The translations under genes and the position numbers were made by a program. A DNA stretch of 64,000 nt from positions 1 to 64,000 of the forward strand of contig JAGWUV010000025.1 of NCBI GenBank assembly GCA_028875875.1, written 5' to 3'. A model generated the notes under the pieces. That model was not told where the DNA came from. It saw only the letters and a program-made list of their open reading frames with translations, and made no database searches. Source of the stretch: Bacteroidota bacterium. GTDB lineage: Bacteria; Bacteroidota; Bacteroidia; Chitinophagales; Chitinophagaceae. Shown here in pieces: positions 35,351-43,062 of the stretch (the first letter of the stretch is position 1; each line of letters starts with the position of its first letter).

Positions 35351-38300
35351 GTGCGATTAAAGTCATTAGAGATCAAGGGGTTTAAAAGTTTTGCCGACAA
35401 AACTGTTGTAAGTTTTGATGAAGGCATTACCGGTATCATTGGGCCCAATGGTTGTGGGAAGAGTAACATTATTGATAGTATCCGTTGGGTGATCGGTGAG
35501 CAAAAAATATCGGCACTGCGTAGTGAAAACCTCGAGGCGCTGGTATTTAATGGCTCTAAAACCCGCAGCCCTAGCGGCTTGGCAGAGGTTAGTCTTACGT
35601 TTGAGAATACCCGCAACTTATTGCCCACAGAATTTACAACGGTAACAGTTACCCGTAGGTTTTTTAAAAATGGCGATAGCGAATACCGATTGAATGATGT
35701 ACAATGCCGTTTGAAAGATATTCATAACCTGTTTTTAGATACCGGAGTAAGCAATGATAGTTACGCCATCATTGAATTGGGAATGGTGGATGATATCATT
35801 AAAGATAAAGAGAACAGTCGCCGCAGGATGTTGGAGCAGGCTGCCGGTATCACTATTTACAAAACAAGAAAGAAAGAAGCCAAAAGCAAGCTGGACGCTA
35901 CTGAACAAGATCTGGCACGTATTGAGGATCTTTTGTTCGAGATCAACAACCAGTTAAAAACATTAGAGAACCAGGCTAAAAAAGCAGAGAAATATTTTGA
36001 GATAAAGAAAGACTACAAAGAAGTTTCCATTGAACTGGCAAAGGCTGCATTGGAAGGCTTTAATCTTACCTACAAAGATCTTAATGAGCAACATGAACTG
36101 GAAACAGACAAGAAGGTTCAGTTAGAAGCTGAAATTGCAAATGCAGAAGCTAATGTAGAGCAAGAGAAGGTGGGTTTCATTGAGAAAGAGCGGGCTTTGC
36201 AAAGCATGCAATACGAATTCAATGAACTCTTGCAACGCTTACGCACCAAGGAAAATGAAAAGAACCTGGCCGCTCAGAAACTGCATTACCTGAAAGAGAA
36301 AGAGGGTAGTTTGCAGGATTTTCTGCAAAAAGCGGAAGGCCAGTTAAAAGGTATTGAAGATTCGATTGAGTTTACGCAGTTACAGGTGGGAGAAGAAGAA
36401 GCAAAGTTGATGGATGTGCAGGAAAGGTTGGAATCATCTAAGCAAAGTGTAGAAAACAAGCGAAGCTTGTTTGATGAAAGAAGAGGTTCTGTAGATGCGC
36501 TACGTGGCCAATACCAACAATTGCAGCGCAACCAGTTTGATGCTGAAAAGAAAGTGGCTGTTGCAGATACCTCTATTCAAAACTTGCAAAGGGCACAATT
36601 GCAGATCACGGAAGAAAAGCAGAACCGGGAAGTACAGATTCAGCAATTACATGGTGAATTGCAGGAGAAAGAGGAGTTGCTCGATACCAAACGCATTGAT
36701 CTGCAGCAGTTGCAGGAACAACACGAAAGAACAAAAGAACAAATTTTAGAAACACAAAAGCAGTTGGAAGAACTGCGTAATACATTGGCAGATGAAAACA
36801 GGAAACTGGATGCCAAACGTAATGAACATGATCTGTTGAAGAGCTTGATCGATTCGATGGAAGGTTATCCTGAAAGCGTAAAATTTCTTCATAAAAATCC
36901 TAACTGGAACCACGCTGCGCCTATTCTTTCAGACATCATTTATGTAAAAGAAGAATACAGGGCTGCGGTAGAAAATGTGTTAGAACCGTATTTGAACTAT
37001 TATGTGGTAAACAACCTGCAGGAAGGCTTGCAGGCCGTTCATTTACTGGATGAAAATAAAAAAGGGAAGGCTAATTTCTTCATGCTGGATAAGCTGAATG
37101 AAAGCCGTATTGAAACTCATCAGCCTTCCAATACCATTCCTGCCTTGCAAGTGATTGAAGTTGATGACCAATATAAAAAGCTGGCAGAATATTTATTGGC
37201 CAATGTGTACATTGCCGAAACGGATGATGCCATTAATCAATCCAATGGTGCAGTAGTGCTGGAAAAAACGGGTAAGTATGTAAAAGGTAAATTTACGCTT
37301 ACCGGTGGCAGCGTTGGCCTTTTTGAAGGAAAAAAGATTGGACGTGCCAAGAATCTTGAAAAATTATTTGAAGAGATCACAGACCAGGAGGCTGTAGTGA
37401 ATTTGTTGAAAGCAGATATCCAGCATAACCACAATCGTGTGATCGGCTTCAACGAGCAACTGAAAGAGCAAACGATCAAGCAAACAGAGAATGAGATCAA
37501 CCAGTTGACCAACCAGGTGTTTGCTGCAAAGAATAAGATCGAGAATTTACAATCGGCTCAACAAAATGCTCAACAACGTTTAGATGATATTGAACAACGT
37601 TTGCAGGATGAGCAGGATGCCATTGCTTCTACAAGAGAAGTATTGCATGAGTTAAACGCACAACTGCAACAAACCAGCGAAGAAATGAAAATGCTGGAGC
37701 AGGATTATCAGTTGGCAGAGCAAGATTATAATGCGGCATCTGCTCAATTCAACGAATTGAACTTGCAGGTTACACGCCAGCAAAGCAAGATCACCGCCAT
37801 TAAACAGGAGTTGGTATTCAAGCAAAACCAGTTGCAAAACCTACATCAGCAAATAGAAGCTAATACTTCTCAACTATCAGAAGCATCTTCAGCCATCAAA
37901 GAAGCAGAAGAGTTATTGGCAGATAGCCAGGATGCTTTGGTAGACCTAATGCATCGTAAAGATGAAGAAGAAGTAAAGCTTAATGAAGCAGACCAGGCTT
38001 ATTATAATCTTCGTAATGCATTGCAGGAAAAGGAAAGTGAGCTTCGCATGAAAGTGAAGAGCCGTGAGATGATAGAGCATTTATTGAGTGAGATCAAGGA
38101 TAAGCTGAATGAACTGAAGCTGCAACTGGCCGGAATGAAAGAAAGATTAAGTGTAGAATTTAAAGTTGATCTTGACGAGATATTAGACCAGCCAAGAACT
38201 ACCGATACACCTTTAGAAGAATTGCAGGCTACCAACGACAGGATGAAGAAACGTTTGGAAAATATGGGTGAGGTGAATCCCACCGCTATTGAGGCTTACC

Positions 38301-38869
38301 AGGAAATGAAAAAACGTTACGAATTCATCCTCGAACAAAAGAACGACCTGGTGAATGCAAAAGATAGTTTATTGCAAACCATTCAGGAAGTAGAAGCAAC
38401 GGCTAACCAGCAGTTCCTCGATACGTTCAATAAGGTGAGAGAGAATTTCCAGCGTGTGTTCAAAGCCTTATTTACAGAAGAAGATACGGCCGATATGATA
38501 TTGGAAAATCCCGAAAATCTTGCAGAAACAGGAATTGATATCGTAGCAAAACCAAAAGGTAAACGTCCTTCTTCTATCACGCAGTTGAGTGGGGGAGAAA
38601 AAACATTAACGGCAACGGCCTTATTATTTGCAATCTATTTGATCAAACCTGCGCCATTCTGTATTCTGGATGAGGTGGATGCTCCGTTGGATGATGCCAA
38701 TGTGGGTAAATTCACACAGATGATCAAAAAATTCAGTGAGAACTCGCAGTTCATTATTGTAACACACAACAAACAAACCATGAGTGCTGTAGATGTGATC
38801 TACGGTGTAACCATGCAGGAACCTGGCGTAAGTAAACTGGTGCCTGTAGATTTCAGAAGTTTGAATTAA
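35351..38869 (+). CDS. smc: Chromosome segregation SMC protein
   Basis: The protein has about 1172 residues in the classical SMC plan: an N-terminal Walker A (GIIGPNGCGKSNI), a long coiled coil, a hinge (about residues 510-660, with SLIDSMEGYPESVKFL and TGGSVGLFEGKKIG), a returning coiled coil, and a C-terminal head with the LSGGEKTLTATALLF signature and Walker B (ILDEVDAPLDDANV). It organises and separates chromosomes as a dimer with ScpA and ScpB, which are not in this window. The GTG at 35351 gives the usual VRLKSLEIKGFKSF start; an ATG at 35315 would add 12 residues. Confidence 0.96.
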   Translation: MRLKSLEIKGFKSFADKTVVSFDEGITGIIGPNGCGKSNIIDSIRWVIGEQKISALRSENLEALVFNGSKTRSPSGLAEVSLTFENTRNLLPTEFTTVTVTRRFFKNGDSEYRLNDVQCRLKDIHNLFLDTGVSNDSYAIIELGMVDDIIKDKENSRRRMLEQAAGITIYKTRKKEAKSKLDATEQDLARIEDLLFEINNQLKTLENQAKKAEKYFEIKKDYKEVSIELAKAALEGFNLTYKDLNEQHELETDKKVQLEAEIANAEANVEQEKVGFIEKERALQSMQYEFNELLQRLRTKENEKNLAAQKLHYLKEKEGSLQDFLQKAEGQLKGIEDSIEFTQLQVGEEEAKLMDVQERLESSKQSVENKRSLFDERRGSVDALRGQYQQLQRNQFDAEKKVAVADTSIQNLQRAQLQITEEKQNREVQIQQLHGELQEKEELLDTKRIDLQQLQEQHERTKEQILETQKQLEELRNTLADENRKLDAKRNEHDLLKSLIDSMEGYPESVKFLHKNPNWNHAAPILSDIIYVKEEYRAAVENVLEPYLNYYVVNNLQEGLQAVHLLDENKKGKANFFMLDKLNESRIETHQPSNTIPALQVIEVDDQYKKLAEYLLANVYIAETDDAINQSNGAVVLEKTGKYVKGKFTLTGGSVGLFEGKKIGRAKNLEKLFEEITDQEAVVNLLKADIQHNHNRVIGFNEQLKEQTIKQTENEINQLTNQVFAAKNKIENLQSAQQNAQQRLDDIEQRLQDEQDAIASTREVLHELNAQLQQTSEEMKMLEQDYQLAEQDYNAASAQFNELNLQVTRQQSKITAIKQELVFKQNQLQNLHQQIEANTSQLSEASSAIKEAEELLADSQDALVDLMHRKDEEEVKLNEADQAYYNLRNALQEKESELRMKVKSREMIEHLLSEIKDKLNELKLQLAGMKERLSVEFKVDLDEILDQPRTTDTPLEELQATNDRMKKRLENMGEVNPTAIEAYQEMKKRYEFILEQKNDLVNAKDSLLQTIQEVEATANQQFLDTFNKVRENFQRVFKALFTEEDTADMILENPENLAETGIDIVAKPKGKRPSSITQLSGGEKTLTATALLFAIYLIKPAPFCILDEVDAPLDDANVGKFTQMIKKFSENSQFIIVTHNKQTMSAVDVIYGVTMQEPGVSKLVPVDFRSLN

Positions 38870-38889
38870 TACATCGGATTTAATTGTCA

Positions 38890-38928
38890 AAAAGGATTGA
38901 GGTGATAAAGGCTTCAATCCTTTTTTAT
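38890..38928 (+). terminator. Rho-independent terminator after smc
   Basis: AAAAGGATTGA (38890-38900) pairs perfectly with TCAATCCTTTT (38914-38924), with a 13-base loop and a T-run at the 3' side. Confidence 0.8.
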
Positions 38929-38959
38929 GCAAGCAATTTCATTTCTTACTTTTACCCTC

Positions 38960-38967
38960 TAATTTTG
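38960..38967 (+). promoter_or_regulatory. Possible -7 element overlapping the start of the DUF3592-like gene
   Basis: TAATTTTG matches TAnnTTTG, with TTTC 19 bases upstream (38937-38940). It overlaps the TTG proposed as start codon at 38965, so either the promoter or the start must be wrong. Confidence 0.25.
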
Positions 38968-39402
38968 AACAAGACCGTCATTATACTGTACCTCGTTGTT
39001 TTTGGAACATTCGTTTTATTTACACGTCAACCCGATTATTTCGACGGAGAAATTACAAGTGCTACCATTCATTGGTATAAGGATAGCAGTGCTACCAAGC
39101 CCATACCACATGCGGTTTTTACTATTGGGAAAGATCAGTATGCTTGTATAGCAGATTATATTTTCAGGTCTTTACCCGAAGGGAAAACCGTAAATGTAAT
39201 ATATGAAACTGCACATCCAAAACAGGCTGCTGTTTATAGTTGGTGGGGCTATTGGCTTACGGCAGGAGAACTGGTATTCTCTATTGTTTTAATCATTGTG
39301 CTTTATCAAATAGCAGTTGCGGTTACAAAAAATCCAACGCCAGAAGCAGTGCTGGAGCAAATGGAATATCAACCGGAAAAAAAGAAAAAGTATGTGGATT
39401 AA
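38965..39402 (+). CDS. Small membrane protein, DUF3592-like
   Basis: A protein of about 145 residues with one N-terminal helix (VIILYLVVFGTFVLF), an extracytoplasmic beta-rich part with SATIHWYKDSS, HAVFTIGKDQY and VNVIYETAHPKQAAVYSWWGYWL, and a second helix (FSIVLIIVLYQIAVAV). This topology and the VxYxxxxPxxAxxYSWWG-like pattern resemble DUF3592. The start is uncertain: the frame is open from 38884 but that part is the smc terminator, so a TTG at 38965 is the best candidate. Function unknown. Confidence 0.6.
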   Translation: MNKTVIILYLVVFGTFVLFTRQPDYFDGEITSATIHWYKDSSATKPIPHAVFTIGKDQYACIADYIFRSLPEGKTVNVIYETAHPKQAAVYSWWGYWLTAGELVFSIVLIIVLYQIAVAVTKNPTPEAVLEQMEYQPEKKKKYVD

Positions 39403-39843
39403 TTATTTCAGGTAACGCTTAATTTCTCTCTCGGTATCGCGTTGCTTAATGGTATCCCTTTTATCGTACAATTTCTTACCCTTTGCCAAACCTATCTCTA
39501 CCTTCACAAGGTTTTTATCGTTGATAAATACACGCAGAGGCACTATCGTAAGGCCTTTATCTTTCAACTTTATTTCAAGCCGCTTTAATTCTCTTTTTGT
39601 GAGCAGCAGCTTGCGGTCGTGTACCGCAATATGATTGTTATAGGTACCCAATCCATACTCCGCAATATACAAGCCGCGTAACCAAAGCTCGCCATTATCA
39701 AACAAGCAGAAAGCATCGTTGAAACTCACTTTCCCTTCCCGTATACTTTTCACTTCAGTGCCCAGCAATACAATGCCGGCCACATATTTATCTTCTATGT
39801 AGTAGTTAAAATAAGCCTGCCTGTTGTTCATTTCCTTTGCCAT
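39403..39843 (-). CDS. smpB: SsrA-binding protein
   Basis: The 146-residue protein has the SmpB signatures: NRQAYFNYYIEDKYVAGIVL, LLGTEVKSIREGKVSFNDAF and the YLLTKRELKRLE-like region, and a basic C-terminal tail (KRDTIKQRDTEREIKRYLK) that reaches into the mRNA path. It binds tmRNA and brings it to stalled ribosomes. No tmRNA gene was recognised nearby. A terminator-like hairpin ends two bases before its ATG. Its stop touches the convergent membrane-protein gene. Confidence 0.97.
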   Translation of the reverse strand: MAKEMNNRQAYFNYYIEDKYVAGIVLLGTEVKSIREGKVSFNDAFCLFDNGELWLRGLYIAEYGLGTYNNHIAVHDRKLLLTKRELKRLEIKLKDKGLTIVPLRVFINDKNLVKVEIGLAKGKKLYDKRDTIKQRDTEREIKRYLK

Positions 39844-39845
39844 AC

Positions 39846-39872
39846 AAAAAAATCCCGCAGCTGAGTGCGGGA
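39846..39872 (-). terminator. Terminator-like hairpin directly before the smpB start
   Basis: On the minus strand TCCCGCA (39872-39866) pairs with TGCGGGA (39859-39853) around six bases, and is followed by seven T (39852-39846), then GT and the smpB ATG (39843-39841). It has the form of an intrinsic terminator for accD, but leaves no room for a promoter between it and smpB. Confidence 0.7.
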
Positions 39873-39886
39873 CGGAATTTTATTTT

Positions 39887-39956
39887 GTTACCGGCTGTTA
39901 CACCTATGTTCAGCTTTACTTGCGTCGCACACTTCAGCACTCTGTTCTTTACTGAA
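39887..39956 (+). repeat. Dispersed intergenic repeat, copy 2
   Basis: It begins GTTACCGGCTG, has TTGCGTCGCAC followed by ACTTCAG, then CTGTTC, in the same order and spacing as copy 1 (11303-11376). It fills the gap between the accD stop and the smpB leader hairpin. Confidence 0.7.
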
Positions 39957-39959
39957 CTT

Positions 39960-40883
39960 TTAATTTCTGAATAACAATATCAGTTGATGTAATTTATCTT
40001 TCAGTTGCTTCCTGTCAACAATAAAATCTAAGAATCCGTGTTCCAGTAAAAATTCACTGCGTTGAAAACCTTCCGGCAGATCTTTCTTTATGGTTTCCTT
40101 AATTACACGTGGCCCGGCGAAACCGATCAGTGCACCCGGCTCGGCAATATTAAGATCCCCCAGCATACCAAAACTTGCAGAAATACCACCAAACGTAGGG
40201 TCTGTAAGCATTGAAATGTAAGGAAGCTTTGCATCGCTCAGTTGAGAAAGTTTACCACTTGTTTTGGCGAGCTGCATCAAACTGAAAGCGCTTTCCATCA
40301 TCCTGGCACCACCACTTTTAGAGATCACGAGGTAGGGGAGTTTATGTTCAATGCAATAATCAACAGCCCTGCTGAATTTCTCACCCATCACACTTCCTAA
40401 AGAACCACCGATGAACTCGAAGTCCATACAGGCTACCACCATTTTCTCTCCATTAATCTCACCCACGGCAACACGCATAGAATCTTTCAGGTCGGTTTTG
40501 GAATGGATCTCATCCAAACGTTTCTGGTAAGGTTTCAGATCGGTAAAATGAAGGAAATCGATACTGCGGATATTATCAAAGAGTTCGGTGTACTCGCTGT
40601 TATCAAAGATAATTTCGTAGTATTCTTCGCTACCAATACGATGGTGATAATTGCACTTTACACATACAAATAACTCTTCTTTGAGCTCTTTGGTAGTGGT
40701 AATGTGGTTACAATTCGGACATTTATTCCAAAGCCCTTCCGGGGTTTCCTTTTTATCAGCCGTAGAAGTTAAAATACCCTTTTTCCTTCTCTTAAACCAA
40801 CTTCTTTTACTGTTCTCTTCCTGGTGATTGTCTTCTTCACCAGTGAGGTTATTTTCAAAATCTTCTTCTCGTTCTTTTTTCAT
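39960..40883 (-). CDS. accD: Acetyl-CoA carboxylase, carboxyltransferase subunit beta
   Basis: The product from the ATG at 40883 has 307 residues. The zinc ribbon is CPNC and CVKC (17-19 residues apart), followed by the crotonase-like core with GEINGEKMVVACMDFEFIGGSLGSVMGEKFSRA, KSGGARMMESAFSLMQLAKT and DPTFGGISASFGMLGD. It moves carboxyl groups from biotin to acetyl-CoA to make malonyl-CoA. About 30 charged residues precede the SWFKRRKKG that usually opens the protein. A TATTTTTG element upstream supports this start over a frame extension to 40946. accA is not in the window. Confidence 0.95.
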   Translation of the reverse strand: MKKEREEDFENNLTGEEDNHQEENSKRSWFKRRKKGILTSTADKKETPEGLWNKCPNCNHITTTKELKEELFVCVKCNYHHRIGSEEYYEIIFDNSEYTELFDNIRSIDFLHFTDLKPYQKRLDEIHSKTDLKDSMRVAVGEINGEKMVVACMDFEFIGGSLGSVMGEKFSRAVDYCIEHKLPYLVISKSGGARMMESAFSLMQLAKTSGKLSQLSDAKLPYISMLTDPTFGGISASFGMLGDLNIAEPGALIGFAGPRVIKETIKKDLPEGFQRSEFLLEHGFLDFIVDRKQLKDKLHQLILLFRN

Positions 40884-40913
40884 ACGATCAGTCAATTGGG
40901 GATTTGAAGATAG

Positions 40914-40921
40914 CAAAAATA
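40914..40921 (-). promoter_or_regulatory. Probable -7 promoter element of accD
   Basis: On the minus strand this reads TATTTTTG, matching TAnnTTTG, 30 bases before the accD ATG at 40883. The -33 element is not clear. Confidence 0.4.
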
Positions 40922-41005
40922 AGGGTGTTTGTCCATAGAACAGCATTTCTAAACAAGCACCCCCAATTTAGTCCTGTTATCCACATTTGGCCTTTTTGAA
41001 AAAAA

Positions 41006-42064
41006 TTATGCTATGGAAATGCCCTCATCGAGATACACATCCTGCGTTGCATGTAACAACTCAATTCCCTCATTCATAGGCTTCTGGAATGCTTTTCTTC
41101 CTAGTATCAATCCCATTCCACCGGCTCTTTTGTTAATAACAGCTGTGTAAACTGCTTCCGCCATATCCGAAGCGCCTTTACTTTCACCACCTGAATTAAT
41201 CAACCCAACCCTGCCGCTATAGCAATTCAGTACCTGGTAACGACAAAGATCGATGGGATGATCGGAGGTGAGCTTTTCATATACAAGGGGAGAAGTTTTA
41301 CCATGTTTGGTAGCAAGGTAGCCGCCATTATTGGTAGGTAACTTTTGTTTAATGATATCGGCCTGTAGCGTAACACCTAAGTGATTGGCTTGTCCTGTAA
41401 GATCGGCGGAAGTATGATAATCCACACCATCCACTTTAAAAGCATTATTGCGCAGGTAACACCACAGAATGGTGGCCATACCTAATTCATGAGCCATTTC
41501 AAACGCTTCGGCTACTTCTTTCAGTTGCCTGTTGCTTTCAGCACTGCCCCAGTAAACCGTAGCGCCAACTGCCACTGCTCCCATATTCCAGGCGCTTTTT
41601 ATGGTGCCGAACATGGTTTGATCAAAACGGTTAGGATAGCTCAGAAATTCGTTATGATTGATTTTTACTATGAACGGAATTTTATGTGCATATTTTCTAC
41701 TCATAATTCCTAAAACTCCGAATGTGGATGCCACACCGTTGCACCCGCCTTCTATGGCCAGCTTTACGATATTTTCCGGGTCGAAGTAAATAGGATTGGG
41801 AGCAAAAGCCGAACCGCCACTGTGTTCAATGCCCTGGTCTACCGGAAAGATGCTGCAATAACCTGTGCCGCCAAGCCTGCCGTGGTGTAATAATGATTGC
41901 AAACTATTTAAAGTAGGGTTATTCCTGTTGCTGTTCACCCAAACATCATCAAGATGCGTTGGTGAGGGAAGTGTTAATGATGATTTAGGAACGGTTGTAC
42001 ATTCATGTTCCAATAGATAAGCCGCTTTATCGCCCAGTAGGTCGAGAATTTTTTGATTGGCCAT
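41006..42064 (-). CDS. fbaB: Class I fructose-bisphosphate aldolase (FbaB/DhnA type)
   Basis: From the ATG at 42064 the product is 352 residues, the usual length of the bacterial FbaB group. It has [16 protein letters not shown], the [16 protein letters not shown] barrel segment, [22 protein letters not shown] and a C-terminal [16 protein letters not shown] phosphate-binding region. It forms a Schiff base with its substrate and works in glycolysis or gluconeogenesis. An in-frame extension to 42112 is not supported. The 246-base gap upstream, shared with pcm, is AT-rich and holds no other feature I can support. Confidence 0.9.
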   Translation of the reverse strand: MANQKILDLLGDKAAYLLEHECTTVPKSSLTLPSPTHLDDVWVNSNRNNPTLNSLQSLLHHGRLGGTGYCSIFPVDQGIEHSGGSAFAPNPIYFDPENIVKLAIEGGCNGVASTFGVLGIMSRKYAHKIPFIVKINHNEFLSYPNRFDQTMFGTIKSAWNMGAVAVGATVYWGSAESNRQLKEVAEAFEMAHELGMATILWCYLRNNAFKVDGVDYHTSADLTGQANHLGVTLQADIIKQKLPTNNGGYLATKHGKTSPLVYEKLTSDHPIDLCRYQVLNCYSGRVGLINSGGESKGASDMAEAVYTAVINKRAGGMGLILGRKAFQKPMNEGIELLHATQDVYLDEGISIA

Positions 42065-42310
42065 AATCAATATTTTAAATGATGCTGTTGTTGCATGCTG
42101 CAATGTAAGCAAACAAATGGGCTGTTACAAGAACCTGTATCAGCTTTTCATATTAAATTTAATTAAGGCTTTGAAAAATACTTTACAGCAGTATTTCATC
42201 ATTATAAATGCGTTAAAACATAGTGGGTAAAACCTTCTTTTAAATTTTTCTTTACACATTATGGTCAGATGTATAAAGGCAAAGCTGATAGCTTTAGTTT
42301 TGTGTGGCTT

Positions 42311-42967
42311 ATGAGACGATACGAAGACACATATCAGCACAAGGGAATGAGACGGCAACTGGTAAAACTGTTGCAGGAAAAAGGTATTACAGATGAGCAG
42401 GTACTGGAGGCCATCAACAATATACCCAGGCATTATTTTTTAGATTCGGCATTTGATAAAATTGCGTATGAAGACAGAGCCTTTCCAATAGGTGAGGGGC
42501 AAACCATCTCCCAGCCTTATACAGTTGCCTATCAAACACAATTATTACAGGTGAAAAAAGGGGATAAAGTACTGGAGATAGGAACAGGCAGTGTTTACCA
42601 GGCTAGTGTTCTTGCCGAGATAGGGGCCTGGATATATACCATAGAGCGGCAAAAGAAATTATACGAAGCCCATAAGAACTTCATTTTTCGTAGTAAATAT
42701 CCCAATATCAAATTTTTTTATGGAGATGGTTTTGAAGGTTTGCCTACTTACGCACCATTCGATAAAGTGATCATAACGGCTGCGGCTCCTTTCATTCCGC
42801 CTAAGCTGTTAGCCCAAATGAAACCCGGTGGGATGATGGTGATACCGGTAGACGAGGGCGAGGTGCAGCGTATGTTACGCATCACCAAGCAAACAGATGG
42901 ATCATTCAAAGAGGAGGCTTTTGACCAGTTTTCATTTGTTCCAATGCTTTCCGGAAAGCAGGGCTGA
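42311..42967 (+). CDS. pcm: Protein-L-isoaspartate O-methyltransferase, variant SAM motif
   Basis: The 218-residue protein starts MRRYEDTYQHKGMRRQLV, as is usual for Pcm in Bacteroidota, and has RHYFLDSAF, YEDRAFPIGEGQTISQPYTV and KVIITAAAPFIP. These identify an enzyme that repairs isoaspartyl residues by methylation. In motif I the normal GTGSGYQ reads GTGSVYQ, with Val95 (codon 42593-42595, GTT) where Gly is expected. The frame is otherwise intact. TAGTTTTG at 42295-42302 could be a -7 element but lies very close to the start. Confidence 0.9.
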   Translation: MRRYEDTYQHKGMRRQLVKLLQEKGITDEQVLEAINNIPRHYFLDSAFDKIAYEDRAFPIGEGQTISQPYTVAYQTQLLQVKKGDKVLEIGTGSVYQASVLAEIGAWIYTIERQKKLYEAHKNFIFRSKYPNIKFFYGDGFEGLPTYAPFDKVIITAAAPFIPPKLLAQMKPGGMMVIPVDEGEVQRMLRITKQTDGSFKEEAFDQFSFVPMLSGKQG

Positions 42968-43004
42968 TAATTAAAATCTGAATATTATTCCTGGTTCAAA
43001 TAAT

Positions 43005-43039
43005 AAAAAGACTACTTATCTCTTGTAAGTAGTCTTTTT
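43005..43039. terminator. Bidirectional terminator between pcm and the PBP gene
   Basis: AAAAAGACTACTTA (43005-43018) pairs perfectly with TAAGTAGTCTTTTT (43026-43039) around seven bases. A- and T-runs on the two sides allow termination of both convergent genes. Confidence 0.88.
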
Positions 43040-43062
43040 ATTGAAATAAACTATATGATTTT

